Positions 52,451 through 63,126 of a DNA stretch of 64,000 bases are shown here, in pieces. The stretch spans positions 1 to 64,000 of the forward strand of contig JAKPKV010000042.1 of assembly GCA_029553475.1 (NCBI GenBank), written 5' to 3'. The notes beneath the pieces are model-generated. The model made no database searches. It worked only from the letters and a program-made list of their open reading frames with translations, and was not told the DNA's origin. Position numbers and translations under genes: made by a program. The stretch comes from Armatimonadota bacterium (GTDB lineage: Bacteria; Armatimonadota; Hebobacteria; CAIYQO01). Each line of letters starts with the position of its first letter. Within the stretch, counting starts at the first letter, position 1.

Positions 52451-55400
52451 ATGGAGGGCTCGATGCCTCGATACGGATGCCTGCTCTGCCTGCTCCTCGC
52501 GCTCGCCGGCCCGCTCTGCGCGCAGCCGGAACTCCTGCCCCCCTCCGTACAGCAGGAAACGGATATCAACCGGCTCGCTCAGCGGCTGAAAGACGGCCCG
52601 GCGCAGACGCGCGTCGAGGTCGTCCAGCGCCTGCATCAGTTAGGCAGCCCGCACATTGTCCCACTGCTGCTGCAAGCGCTGGTAGATGAAGATGAACGGG
52701 TGCGCAGTGCCGCCGCGGACGTTTTAAGCTGCGGTGAACCAGACCCCGTGCGCGACCGCCTGCTGGCACTGCTGAAGACCGTACAACCCGAAATACGTCC
52801 ACAGGTAATACAGGCGCTCAGCCGCGATCAGCATCAGCGCGTGACGGATGCGCTGTTGCCGCTGTTACAGGACGAGGCCACGGAGGTGCGGGTATGGGCG
52901 GTGCCTGCCCTGGGCGAGCGTGACGACCCGCGTGTTGCCCCCGCCATGCTTGAAGCCTCTCGCGATCCTGCACAGCAGGTGCGTGACTTCGCGGTGCGTA
53001 CGCTCTGGCGTTTTCCAACCCAGGAGGCCGAATCACGCTTGCTTGAAGCACTCACCGATAACGCATTTCAGGTACGCATGAGTGCGGCCATCGCCATCAG
53101 GGCGGCGCTCGACATGCGACAGGATACCACCCTTCGGCGCACGGCAGTTCAGCCCCTTATCGGCCGGCTTGCTGACGAGAATGTGCACGTGCGGTGCCTG
53201 GCCATCGAAGCCCTTGTCGCAACCCGCGATCCGGCAGTCGTACCGACGCTGATGCCCTTGTTGAAGGACAAGGAAGTGCCGGTATGCCATCACGCGATAA
53301 ACGCGTTGGGGGATCTTCGCGATGCGCGGACGGTGTCACCGTTGCTTGCGCTGATGCAGACCGGTGACGGTGACAGCGCTCTTCTCGCCGCAGAGTCTGT
53401 GCGCCGTATTGGCAAGCCAGCCGTGCCGAAAATTTTGGACGCATACTGGCAGGCGAAAGAGCCGGCGCAACGGCTGAAGCTGTTCGATTTACTGAAGCAG
53501 ATGCGTGACCCGGCGCTGGCCGCATTCTATGCCGATGTCTTCATACGAGAAACCGATAGCGAACTGCGTACAGTATCCGCCCGGGCACTCGAGACTGCGT
53601 TTGATGCGCGCGCCGTGCCGGCGCTCCTGGCGGCGATACAGGATACCGATCCGATAGTACGGCAGGCGGCGGCCAGCGCGCTGCGCCCCAGTCCTGAGCG
53701 TGCTACCACCGATGCATTACTGCCCCTGCTGCATGATCCGCAGGCGAACGTGCGCATTGCGGCCATCTGCGCGTTGTACGGGCGTGGTGATGACCGGGTG
53801 ATGCCGGCACTCGCCGCCGGCTTGAAGGATCGCGATCCGGATGTGCGGGCCAGTGCCATACAATGCCTGCAGGAGGAGACGGAACTGCTGGAGGCTCTCC
53901 TGCAGGCGGTGCAGGACAAAGAAGCGGTGGTACGCCAGGCCGTCTGGCGAGCACTGGAACAGCAGTATCGCATTGGCCGCCGTGCGGACCGCCCGCGAAT
54001 CATCACGGCCCTCCTCACTCTGCTGGAAAACGCCGATGCCGGCATGCGGCAGGAGATGATGTTTACCTTGGGAGAGTACACCGAGCCACAGGTGATTGAT
54101 GCGCTCGCCACACTCACGCAGCGTGACGCATCACCACAGGTGCGCCAATTCGCCGCGAGAGCGCTCGGGCGCATCGGCGACGACCGCGCGGTCGTGCCGC
54201 TGCTGCGGACCATGCATGACCCGGTAGAGTGGGTGCGCAGCGCGGCGAAGGACGAACTGGGCCGCATCGGCGACCGGCGGGCGATACCGGCGCTGCTGGC
54301 CATCAAAGATGTGGGCGACCAGCAGGACCACCAACGCACCGCCAGTGCGCTGACCCGTCTTGGGATGACGCAGGGCATCGCACCGCCGAAAGGTTTTTCC
54401 GAGGAAGAGTGGGCGATTCTTGTCCACGTTTTCGGGCGGTATGAGTTGGACAAGGCGGCATTGCTCGCGCTGCAAGCACGCCAGCCCCAATTTATTGAAA
54501 TCCTTAAGACCTGCCTGACACGCGCGACGGAGACCGGCGGCTATGAACAGCAGATGATGCGAGTGCTGGTGACACTGGAGGCGCCCGGCGCCGCCGATGC
54601 CATCGCCGCGCATTATCAGCAGGCACATCGGGAAGGCGGTGACTCGTTTGCAGCAGAGATGCTGTTGACATTGCGTGATACCCGTGCCATCGAGCCGATG
54701 ATCGAACACATACGAAGGCGGAGTCCGCGGCAACTAGGTCCGTATGTTGCCAAGCAGATACTGGCCTTGTCAGCATTCGATGACCCGCGCGTTGCCAAAT
54801 TGCTGGAAGCTTTGCGCAATAGCGAGGACGTGTCTATCCGCTATGCCGTTGCCGGCGCGCTGGCGCGGCGAGGCGATGCGGAGGCGCTGGCGTTCCTATT
54901 ACAGCCGCTCGATACCAACGACAGTGCCGCGTACCACGCCGCAACCGAGGCGCTGGGGCACAGCGGCAACGGCAAAGCGCTCGATGTGTTGCTTCGAGAG
55001 CTGGCGCAAGCGGAACCGACGCTGCGTGGCATGGCTGCGCAGGCGGTGAAGGGGTGGTTGGCGGAACATCCCGATGCGAAGACGTACGCGCGGGTCGCCC
55101 CGCTGCTGCTCGATGCCGCGGAAAAGGAACACAGCGTATTTCTCCGGCTGCTTTTGCTGGAAACGCTGGCCGCGCACAACGATCCCCGTGCCGTGGACGG
55201 GCTCATCGTCCTGGTGCTGGACGCACGGTATGCGATGCGGCGGGCCATGCAACTGCTGGCTTCATATGGCGGCGAGAAGGTGGTGGATGCCCTGGTGCAG
55301 GTGCTGGCCGAGGGGAACCCCGAGATGCGCGAAGAGGCCGCCGCGCAGTTGGGCGCGCTGGGCGACGCCAAAGCCATCCCCGCCCTGCTGCGCGCGGTGC

Positions 55401-55612
55401 GGGAAGACACCACCCGCGTGCGCGTGAAAGCCATCCGCAGCCTGGGGATGCTGAAGGCGGCTGAGGCCGTCGAGCCGCTGATTGCCGCGCTGGCCGAGCC
55501 GGGCACGCGCGTGCAGGACGCCGCCGCGGAGGCGCTGGCGGCCATGACCGGGCAGGCGTTCGGGACAGATCAGAAAGCCTGGCGGGCCTGGTGGGAGCAG
55601 CAGGGGAAGTAA
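52451..55612 (+). CDS. Secreted HEAT-repeat (PBS-lyase-type) scaffold protein, about 1053 aa
   Basis: Signal peptide LLCLLLALAGPLCAQ; many DxxxxVRxxAAxALGxxxDxRAVPxLLxxL repeats. Confidence 0.88.
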   Translation: MEGSMPRYGCLLCLLLALAGPLCAQPELLPPSVQQETDINRLAQRLKDGPAQTRVEVVQRLHQLGSPHIVPLLLQALVDEDERVRSAAADVLSCGEPDPVRDRLLALLKTVQPEIRPQVIQALSRDQHQRVTDALLPLLQDEATEVRVWAVPALGERDDPRVAPAMLEASRDPAQQVRDFAVRTLWRFPTQEAESRLLEALTDNAFQVRMSAAIAIRAALDMRQDTTLRRTAVQPLIGRLADENVHVRCLAIEALVATRDPAVVPTLMPLLKDKEVPVCHHAINALGDLRDARTVSPLLALMQTGDGDSALLAAESVRRIGKPAVPKILDAYWQAKEPAQRLKLFDLLKQMRDPALAAFYADVFIRETDSELRTVSARALETAFDARAVPALLAAIQDTDPIVRQAAASALRPSPERATTDALLPLLHDPQANVRIAAICALYGRGDDRVMPALAAGLKDRDPDVRASAIQCLQEETELLEALLQAVQDKEAVVRQAVWRALEQQYRIGRRADRPRIITALLTLLENADAGMRQEMMFTLGEYTEPQVIDALATLTQRDASPQVRQFAARALGRIGDDRAVVPLLRTMHDPVEWVRSAAKDELGRIGDRRAIPALLAIKDVGDQQDHQRTASALTRLGMTQGIAPPKGFSEEEWAILVHVFGRYELDKAALLALQARQPQFIEILKTCLTRATETGGYEQQMMRVLVTLEAPGAADAIAAHYQQAHREGGDSFAAEMLLTLRDTRAIEPMIEHIRRRSPRQLGPYVAKQILALSAFDDPRVAKLLEALRNSEDVSIRYAVAGALARRGDAEALAFLLQPLDTNDSAAYHAATEALGHSGNGKALDVLLRELAQAEPTLRGMAAQAVKGWLAEHPDAKTYARVAPLLLDAAEKEHSVFLRLLLLETLAAHNDPRAVDGLIVLVLDARYAMRRAMQLLASYGGEKVVDALVQVLAEGNPEMREEAAAQLGALGDAKAIPALLRAVREDTTRVRVKAIRSLGMLKAAEAVEPLIAALAEPGTRVQDAAAEALAAMTGQAFGTDQKAWRAWWEQQGK

Positions 55613-55615
55613 TAT

Positions 55616-55668
55616 TTCCGCCGCGAACGGCCCGCGGTGGCGTTCGCGGCGGAAATCGGATATTTTTT
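55616..55668 (+). terminator. Intrinsic terminator-like hairpin
   Basis: Perfect 14-bp stem TTCCGCCGCGAACG/CGTTCGCGGCGGAA, then TATTTTTT. Confidence 0.65.
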
Positions 55669-55728
55669 CCTCCCCGGCAGGAACAGCCCTCCCGTTACTG
55701 AATAGTCCAACGGGGCGGGAGGTGCGCC

Positions 55729-58700
55729 ATGGATTTTTCGAAATTTCAGCAGCCGGACAGTTACTTTCGGCCGGCGCCGTTCTGGGCGATTAACGAGCGG
55801 TTGACGCCGGAGGAGACGGCGCGGCAGATGGCGGATATGCTCGCCGTCGGGCTGTCCGGCGGGTTTTTCCATTCACGCGCCGGGCTGGTGACGGATTACC
55901 TGGGTGACGAGTGGTTCGCCGCCATGGAGGCGGCGCTGCGGGTGGCGCGCGAGGGGGACGGCTACCTGTGGCTCTACGACGAAGACCTGTGGCCGAGCGG
56001 CAACGCCGGCGGGCAGGTGGCGGGAATGAAAGACGAGTATCGCAGCGCCGGCCTGTTTGCCGTGCTGCTGGCCGCCGGGGAGGCGCCGGAGGCGGATACC
56101 TCCGAGCGCATGCTGCGCGCCGCCTACCGCGTGGAGCGCGACGGCATCCGCCTGACCGCCTGCGCGGCGATCACCCCCGAAGCCGCGCGCGCCGAGACGG
56201 GCTGCGAGCGCCTGGTGCTCTACCGCCGCTACGCCGAAAAGACCGGCTGGTGGAGCGGGGAGAGCTACGCCAACCTGCTGCACCCGGAGGTCACCGAGCA
56301 GTTTCTCAAGCTGACGCACGACGTGTATTTCGCGAAGCTGGGCGCGGAGTTCGGGAAACGCATCCCCGGCATCTTCACCGACGAGCCGCAGGTCTACCTG
56401 GCGCCGAACGCGCTGCCCTGGTACGAGGGGCTGCCGGCGAAATACGCCGAGTGGACCGGGCGCGATTTCTGGGCGGACGTGCCCTACCTCTTCTTCGACG
56501 GCGCCGAAGAGCGCCCCGCGCGCCTCTTCATCCATCGGGCGATCCTGCGGCAGTTCTGCGAGGCGTACAGCCAGCCGATCTTCGCGTGGTGCGCGGCGCA
56601 CCACATCGCCCACACCGGCCACTACAACGCCGAGGACACCCTCCCCTCGCAGATTCGCTACCACGGCGGCGGGGTGATGGCGCACTACCGCTACCAGCAG
56701 ATCCCCGGCATTGACCACCTGTGCCGCGACGACGAGCTGCACCTGCTCACCTGCAAGCAGGTGGGCTCCGCCGCCCGCCAACTCGGCCGCAAGGAGGTGC
56801 TGACGGAGATCTTCGGCGTCACCCGCCATACGAACACGTTTGAAGGGTTCAAGCGCATCGGCAATTACGACCTGGTGCTCGGCGCCACCTTCCTCTGCCC
56901 GCACCTCACCCTCTACACCGCCCGCGGCCGCCGCAAGCGCGACTACCCGCCGAACTGGAACTACCAGCAGACCTACTGGACGGAGTTGAAGCCGCTGAAC
57001 GACTACTTCACCCGCCTGGGCTGGCTGATGACGCAGGGCGAGCCGCGGGTGGATATCGTGGTGCTGCACCCGGTGGAGAGCGGCGCCGCCGGCCACCGCT
57101 TCGCCGTGGACTCCAGCCTGGCGCTGCCCGGCGAGAATTTCGACGCCGCCGGGCACTACGACGCGATGTTGCGCCGCACGCTGGGGGCGATCCTCAACGC
57201 GGGCTACGAGTGCGACCTCGGCGACGAGATCTTCCTGGAGGAGATGGGCGCGGTGGAGGGCGACCGCCTGCGCATCGGCGCGGTGAGTTACTCCGTGGTC
57301 GTGGTGCCGCCGTCGGCCACCTGGCGGCCGCACACGCTGGCGCTCCTGCGGCACTTCGCCGCCAACGGCGGCACGCTGGTCTTCGTCGGGGAATTGCCGG
57401 TGGAAGTGGACGGCGCGCCGAACGCGGAGGCCTGGCGCGCGCTGGCGGCGCACGCGCGCACCGTGCCCTGTTCCCGCGTCCAGGTGGCGGCGGCGATGGA
57501 TACGGTCGCCCCGCGGCGCTTCCGCCTGCGCGACCCCGACGGGCAGATCGTGCCCGCCACCTATGTGCAGCATCGCGCCGACGGCGAGGACGAGGTGTTC
57601 TTCATCGCCAACGTGGACGGCGCCGCCGCGCGCGACTATGAATTCTCGCTGGCCGGCGACGCGCCGCTGGCGGTCTGGGACCCGCTCACCGGCGAGCGCC
57701 GCGCCGTGCCGGGCGCGCGCTACCGCTTCACGCTGGCGCCCGCCGGCGCGCTGGTGCTCGTCGCCGGGCCGAACGCGGCGGACGGCGCCCCGCCGGTCGC
57801 CGCCCCGCCGGCGCTGGACGGGGAGGTCGTGCCGCTGCCGGACACGTGGGCCTTCACCCGCTCCGAGCCGAACGTGCTGGTGATGGATCGGCCGGACGTG
57901 TCGGTGGACGGCGGCGAGACGTGGTGGGGTCCGGACCTGGAGTTCCGCCAGCGGCGCAAGCTGGCGGAGCATTTCGGCATCGCCGACGCCCTGCAATGGC
58001 AGCCGTGGGTGGCCATCCGCAAAGGTCTCTTCGACGGCAAAGGCGGCGAGGTGACGCTGCGCTACCGGGTGCACAGCGCGCTGGAGCGCCCGACCGCCGC
58101 GCTGGTGATGGAGGACCTGCGCCGCGCGACGGCGCTGACGGTGAACGGCCGGCCGGTGGAGATCTCCGCGCTGGACTGGCACTGGGACCGCGGCTTCGAC
58201 AAGGTGGAGATCGGCGCGTATCTGACGGCCGGCGAGAACGTCATCGCGGCGCGGCTGCCCTACGATTTCCGCACGGAGATCGAGGCCGCCTACCTGGTGG
58301 GCGACTTCGGCGTGCGGCTGGTCAGCCCGTATGAAGGCGAGCTCGTCCCCGAACCGGCGCGGCTCGCCAGCGGCTCCTGGGTGGAGCAGGGCTACCCGTT
58401 CTACTCCGGCGCCATCACCTACCGGACGACGATCGCCGCGCCGGCGGGGCGCGCCTTCCTGCGGCTGAAAGGCGCCTCCGGCATCCTCTATCACGTACGC
58501 GTGAACGGCGTCGAGGTCGGTCCCATCCTCTGGCGCCCGCACGTGGTGGAGCTCACCGCCGCCCTGCGCCCCGGCGAGAACGCGCTGGAGATCGAAGTCG
58601 TCTCCAGCCGCCAGAACACCCTCGGCCCGCTGCACGAGAAGGCCGGCGACGACAACCGCTGGGTCGGCCCCGGCGCCTTCGAAGGCCCCTGGCAGACCCG

Positions 58701-58761
58701 CGACGAACTGAGCCTGTTCGATTACGGCCTGCTCGGCGGGGCGGAGATAGTGGTGGTGTGA
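55729..58761 (+). CDS. GH106-like alpha-L-rhamnosidase family protein
   Basis: PAPFWAINERLTPEETARQMADMLAVGLSGGFFHSR; YLWLYDEDLWPSGNAGG; IPGIFTDEPQ; C-terminal galactose-binding-like domain. Confidence 0.72.
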   Translation: MDFSKFQQPDSYFRPAPFWAINERLTPEETARQMADMLAVGLSGGFFHSRAGLVTDYLGDEWFAAMEAALRVAREGDGYLWLYDEDLWPSGNAGGQVAGMKDEYRSAGLFAVLLAAGEAPEADTSERMLRAAYRVERDGIRLTACAAITPEAARAETGCERLVLYRRYAEKTGWWSGESYANLLHPEVTEQFLKLTHDVYFAKLGAEFGKRIPGIFTDEPQVYLAPNALPWYEGLPAKYAEWTGRDFWADVPYLFFDGAEERPARLFIHRAILRQFCEAYSQPIFAWCAAHHIAHTGHYNAEDTLPSQIRYHGGGVMAHYRYQQIPGIDHLCRDDELHLLTCKQVGSAARQLGRKEVLTEIFGVTRHTNTFEGFKRIGNYDLVLGATFLCPHLTLYTARGRRKRDYPPNWNYQQTYWTELKPLNDYFTRLGWLMTQGEPRVDIVVLHPVESGAAGHRFAVDSSLALPGENFDAAGHYDAMLRRTLGAILNAGYECDLGDEIFLEEMGAVEGDRLRIGAVSYSVVVVPPSATWRPHTLALLRHFAANGGTLVFVGELPVEVDGAPNAEAWRALAAHARTVPCSRVQVAAAMDTVAPRRFRLRDPDGQIVPATYVQHRADGEDEVFFIANVDGAAARDYEFSLAGDAPLAVWDPLTGERRAVPGARYRFTLAPAGALVLVAGPNAADGAPPVAAPPALDGEVVPLPDTWAFTRSEPNVLVMDRPDVSVDGGETWWGPDLEFRQRRKLAEHFGIADALQWQPWVAIRKGLFDGKGGEVTLRYRVHSALERPTAALVMEDLRRATALTVNGRPVEISALDWHWDRGFDKVEIGAYLTAGENVIAARLPYDFRTEIEAAYLVGDFGVRLVSPYEGELVPEPARLASGSWVEQGYPFYSGAITYRTTIAAPAGRAFLRLKGASGILYHVRVNGVEVGPILWRPHVVELTAALRPGENALEIEVVSSRQNTLGPLHEKAGDDNRWVGPGAFEGPWQTRDELSLFDYGLLGGAEIVVV

Positions 58762-58765
58762 AGGC

Positions 58766-58894
58766 CCACCTCTCCCCCCGGCCCCCTCCCCTGCGCGGGG
58801 AGGGGGAGTGAGGGGAAAGATGATTCCGGCATACGTTCTCTCCTCACGACTCTCCCCCTCCCCACCTAGGGGAGGGGGCCGGGGGGAGAGGTGA
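58766..58894. repeat. REP-like inverted repeat, family B
   Basis: CACCTCTCCCCCCGGCCCCCTCCCCTGCGCGGGGAGGGGGAGTGAGG / CTCCCCCTCCCCACCTAGGGGAGGGGGCCGGGGGGAGAGGTG. Confidence 0.88.
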
Positions 58895-58932
58895 AATCCG
58901 TGCAGCGCAATGTTAATTTAAGGAGACCGGCC

Positions 58933-61311
58933 ATGCCGCGCGTCTATGTGCTTGACGACCCGTTTGCCGATCCGACCCGCGCGTACTGGGCGCGGCGGGG
59001 CGATTGGCGGGCGCAGTGGGTGGATGACCCGCGGCGGCCGCTGGGGGCGCCGTCGGTGGCGCTCTACCGGCTGCGCTTCGCGCTGCCGGCGGCGGCGGTG
59101 GCGCGCATCCACGTCACCGCCGACAACCGCTACCGCCTCTTCCTCGACGGCGGGCAGGTCGGGCGCGGGCCGGAGCGCGGCGACCCGCGGCACTGGCGCT
59201 TCGAGAGTTACGACCTGGAGCTCACCGCCGGCGAGCATGTGCTGGTGGCGCAGAGCTGGTGGCTGGGGCACGGCGCGCCCTACGCGCAGACCTTCGTGCG
59301 CCCCGGCTTCCTGCTGGCGGCGGATGAGCCGTGGCACGATGCGCTCGCCACCGGCGTCGCCCCGTGGGAGACGCTGCTGATGGACGGCATCGAGTTCCTG
59401 CCGCCGGGCGTCGCCTGGGGCGCCGGCCTGAAGGCGCGCGTGGTGGGCGACCGCTTCCCGTGGGACTGGCACCTGGGCGAGACGGAAGGCGCGTGGGCGC
59501 CGGCCGTGCCGCTGGTGCAGGGGATGGCGGAAGCCGTCAAAAACGAGATCCCCCCGTTCTGGACGCTCACCCCGGCGACGCTGCCGCCGATGTTGGAGGC
59601 GCCGGCCCGCGCGGGCGTGGCGCGCCACGTGGACGACGGCGCGCCGGAGCGCATCGCCGCGGCGAATAACCTGGCCGGCGAACAGGAGGCATGGCGCGCC
59701 CTGCTCGCCGGGGCGGCTCCGGTCACCATCCCGCCGCACACTACCCGCCGCGTCATCATTGATCTGGAGGACTATTACTGCGCCTATCCGCAGCTCACCG
59801 TCAGCGGCGGCAGGGGCGCGACCATCGGCCTGCAATGGGCGGAGGCGCTTTACGAAGTGCCGGAAACGGAGCAGAAGGGCCACCGCGACGAGATCGAGGG
59901 CAAGCTGTTCACGGGCGTGGGCGACGAGTTCCTGCCCGACGGCGGCGCGCGGCGGCGCTTCACCACCCTCTGGTGGGAGGCGGGCCGCTATCTGGAGCTG
60001 CGCGTGACGACGGCCGACGCGCCGCTGACCATTGACGCCCTCACGCTGGTGGAGACGCGCTACCCGCTGGAGGACGAGGGGCGCTTCCAGGCGAGCGACC
60101 CGCGGCTGGAAGCGGTGATCCCCATCGGCGTGCGCGCGCTGCAGATGTGCAGCCACGAGACGTACATGGACTGCCCCTACTACGAGCAGCTCATGTATAT
60201 CGGCGACACGCGGCTGGAGGCGCTCACCACCTACGCGCTGACCAATGACGACCGCCTGCCGCGCAAGGCGCTCGCCTGCTTCGATCACTCGCGCCGGCTC
60301 TCCGGCCTCACGCAGTCGCGCTACCCCTGCCATACCGTGCAGATCATCCCGCCGTTTTCGCTGTGGTTCGTCTGCATGGTGCACGATTACTGGCTGTGGC
60401 GCGGCGATCCGGATTTCACGCGCGAGCGTCTCCCCGGCGTGCGCGCGGTGCTGGAGGCGTTCCGCACCTGGCTGCGCGCCGACGGCCTGCTCGACGCCCC
60501 CAATGGCCCGGCGGGGTGGAATTTCGCCGACTGGGTGCCGGAGTGGCCGGTGGGCATCCCGCCCGATGCCGAGTGCTTCCCCAGCGGCCTGCTGAACATG
60601 CAGTACGCGCTGACGCTGGGGCTGGCGGCGGCGCTGGAAGACGATTTCGGCGAGCCGCTGCTCGCTGAGCGCAACCGGGAGACCGCCCGCCGGGTGATGG
60701 ACGCGACGCTGGAGCATTGCTGGCACGCCGGCCGCGGCCTGCTCGCCGATAACCTGGCGAAGGACCGCTTCAGCGAGCATACCCAGTGCCTGGCGCTGCT
60801 CTCCGGGCTGCTGCCCGCCGAGCGGCGCGCCGCCGTCGCCGACGGCCTGCTCGATGCGCCGGACCTCTCCCGCACCACCATCTACTTCAGCCACTACCTC
60901 TTCGAGACGTATACGCTGCTCGGCCGCGCGGACAGGCTGCTGGAACGGCTGGCGCTCTGGTTCGACCTCGCCCCGCGCGGCTTCAAAACCACCTTCGAGA
61001 GCCCGGAGCCCTGCCGGTCGGACTGTCACGCCTGGGGCGCCCACCCTATCTTCCACTATTATGCCTCGCTGCTCGGCATCCGCCCCGCCGCCCCCGGGTT
61101 CCAGCGCGTCCGCGTCGCCCCGCAGCTCGGCGGCCTCGCCTGGGCACGCGGCGCCATGCCCCACCCCGCCGGCGCCATCAGCGCCGACGTGCGCGCGGCC
61201 GGAGACGGCGTCCGGGCCACCCTCACCCTGCCGGATGGCATCAGCGGGGAGTTCGTGTGGCATGGGCAGGCGCACCCGCTGACGCCGGGGGAGAACCGGG
61301 TGGCGCTGTAG
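58933..61311 (+). CDS. GH78-like alpha-L-rhamnosidase
   Basis: (alpha/alpha)6-barrel motif MDCPYYEQLMYIGDTRLEALTTY; N-terminal beta domains; RBS AGGAG. Confidence 0.83.
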   Translation: MPRVYVLDDPFADPTRAYWARRGDWRAQWVDDPRRPLGAPSVALYRLRFALPAAAVARIHVTADNRYRLFLDGGQVGRGPERGDPRHWRFESYDLELTAGEHVLVAQSWWLGHGAPYAQTFVRPGFLLAADEPWHDALATGVAPWETLLMDGIEFLPPGVAWGAGLKARVVGDRFPWDWHLGETEGAWAPAVPLVQGMAEAVKNEIPPFWTLTPATLPPMLEAPARAGVARHVDDGAPERIAAANNLAGEQEAWRALLAGAAPVTIPPHTTRRVIIDLEDYYCAYPQLTVSGGRGATIGLQWAEALYEVPETEQKGHRDEIEGKLFTGVGDEFLPDGGARRRFTTLWWEAGRYLELRVTTADAPLTIDALTLVETRYPLEDEGRFQASDPRLEAVIPIGVRALQMCSHETYMDCPYYEQLMYIGDTRLEALTTYALTNDDRLPRKALACFDHSRRLSGLTQSRYPCHTVQIIPPFSLWFVCMVHDYWLWRGDPDFTRERLPGVRAVLEAFRTWLRADGLLDAPNGPAGWNFADWVPEWPVGIPPDAECFPSGLLNMQYALTLGLAAALEDDFGEPLLAERNRETARRVMDATLEHCWHAGRGLLADNLAKDRFSEHTQCLALLSGLLPAERRAAVADGLLDAPDLSRTTIYFSHYLFETYTLLGRADRLLERLALWFDLAPRGFKTTFESPEPCRSDCHAWGAHPIFHYYASLLGIRPAAPGFQRVRVAPQLGGLAWARGAMPHPAGAISADVRAAGDGVRATLTLPDGISGEFVWHGQAHPLTPGENRVAL

Positions 61312-61367
61312 GGATGATGCCCCCGCGGGCTGCGGGATGTGACATCGCCCTGTGGGAAGAGCCTCCC

Positions 61368-62861
61368 TTACGCCCCGCTTTCCGCCCAGTGCCGTTCAAA
61401 ACACTTCCGAAAATGGAAGCCGTAGGCGGCCAGCTCAATCGCGAGGGGAAGGAGGCGGGGGGCGTGGATGAGGGACCAGAAGACGAGGCGCCAGTATTCG
61501 CGCCGCTCTTGTTCTCTGAGGCCGAGGATCCAGGCGCAGCGCAGGCCGGCGAGGAGCGTGGCCGGGGTGACGCGCACGGCCGGAAGGGTGGGGTGGAAGT
61601 CGCGCAGGAAGGTCAGCACGCGCGCGTAGTAATTCCCCGGCGCGTAGATGGATTCGATAATCCGGCGATACCCCTGCAGCAGCGTGTCACGCTGCATCGT
61701 CGGCGTGAAATTGAGGCTGCCGTCGGTGTTGTCGCCGGTCATGTCGCCGGTGAGGCGGCCTTCGGCCTCCAGGCGCTGGTAAAGGCGCGTGCCGCGCGGG
61801 GCGTTGAGCAGGCCCACCATGGCGGTGGCGATGCCGCTCTCCTGGATGAAGGCGGCCACGCGGTCGAAGATGGACACGGGGTCGCTGTCGAAGCCGACGA
61901 TGAAGCCCGCCTGCACCTGCAGGCCGGCGCGCTGAATCGTCTTGACACTGGCGATCAGGTCGCGGTCGGCATTGGGGATCTTATTGCATTCCGCCAGGCT
62001 GTCGTCGTTGGGCGACTCGATGCCGATGAATACGGTGATGAAGCCGGCGCGGGTCAGCAGCGCCAGCAGCTCCGGGTCGTCCGCCAGGTTCAGCGACACC
62101 TGGGCATTGAAGATGAAGGGATGGCGATGCGCGGTCATCCAGTCGCTGATGGCGGGGAGAATCTCCGTCTTCACCCGGCGTTTGTTGCCGATGAAATTGT
62201 CATCCACGAAGAAGACCGGTCCGCGCCAACCCATCTGGTATACGGCATCCAACTCGGCCGTCACCCGCGCGGCGTCCTTCACCCGCGGTACGCGCCCATA
62301 CAGGCTGGTAATATTGCAGAACTCGCAGTCGAATGGGCAGCCGCGGGAGAGCTGCACGCTCATCGCCGCGTAGGCGCGCGCGCGGAGCAAATCCCAGCGC
62401 GGAATCGGTGTCGCGGCGAGGTCGGCATGCGCGGCATCGGTGTAGCGGGGGCGCGCGCGCCCGTGCTGAAAATCCTCGAGAAAACGCGGCAGCGTCACTT
62501 CCGCCTCGTTGAGCACCAGATAATCCACCGCGGGGAAATCGTCGGGCGCGGTGGTAAACAGCGGGCCCCCGGCGAGGATGGGCACGCCGGCGGCCTTGCC
62601 GCGCGCCATGACCGCGCGGACGGACGCGCTCTGCACGGACATGGCGCTGATGCAGACCAGGTCCGCCCAGCGCAGCGCCTCATCGCGCAGCGGTTCCACG
62701 TTCATATCCACCAGCCGCAACTCCCACTCGGCGGGGAGCATGGCGGCGACGGTCAGCAGCCCCAGTGGGGGATGCGGCGCCTTTTTGCCGATGAAGCGGA
62801 GCGCGTGCGTGAAATTCCAGAACGTCTCCGGGTATTCAGGGGAGACCAGTAATGCTCGCAT
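61368..62861 (-). CDS. B12-binding-domain radical SAM protein (DUF4070-type C-terminus)
   Basis: LSRGCPFDCEFCNI CxxxCxxC motif; N-terminal B12-binding-like domain; FFVDDNFIGNKRRVK; GIESPNDDSLAECNK. Confidence 0.88.
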   Translation of the reverse strand: MRALLVSPEYPETFWNFTHALRFIGKKAPHPPLGLLTVAAMLPAEWELRLVDMNVEPLRDEALRWADLVCISAMSVQSASVRAVMARGKAAGVPILAGGPLFTTAPDDFPAVDYLVLNEAEVTLPRFLEDFQHGRARPRYTDAAHADLAATPIPRWDLLRARAYAAMSVQLSRGCPFDCEFCNITSLYGRVPRVKDAARVTAELDAVYQMGWRGPVFFVDDNFIGNKRRVKTEILPAISDWMTAHRHPFIFNAQVSLNLADDPELLALLTRAGFITVFIGIESPNDDSLAECNKIPNADRDLIASVKTIQRAGLQVQAGFIVGFDSDPVSIFDRVAAFIQESGIATAMVGLLNAPRGTRLYQRLEAEGRLTGDMTGDNTDGSLNFTPTMQRDTLLQGYRRIIESIYAPGNYYARVLTFLRDFHPTLPAVRVTPATLLAGLRCAWILGLREQERREYWRLVFWSLIHAPRLLPLAIELAAYGFHFRKCFERHWAESGA

Positions 62862-63086
62862 GATCGCCTCCAGCCTATTGTGGCCGATATGCGCGCCGCC
62901 ATGTGTCAGGCAACGCAACGACGCGCGGTTCGTCGCACAGCAGTGTCGCGGTTTCGCGCAACGATCAGGAGCAGGAGGGGTGGGCGGTGCCGATGAGCGA
63001 CACGCAGGCAAGGGCATCAACTCATGCCGAAGAGCAGATGATCGTCTGGAGTTGTCCGGACTTCCAGACGGTAGTATACCACAGAT

Positions 63087-63126
63087 ATTCGAAAAGCGTG
63101 GCGCCTATTCGAAAAGCGTGGCGCCT
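63087..63126. repeat. Perfect 20-bp direct tandem duplication
   Basis: ATTCGAAAAGCGTGGCGCCT x 2. Confidence 0.9.

Noticed and set aside
55873-58635. 920-aa minus-strand ORF
   Set aside because: Antisense shadow of the GH106-like gene
58918-61275. 785-aa minus-strand ORF
   Set aside because: Antisense shadow of the GH78-like gene
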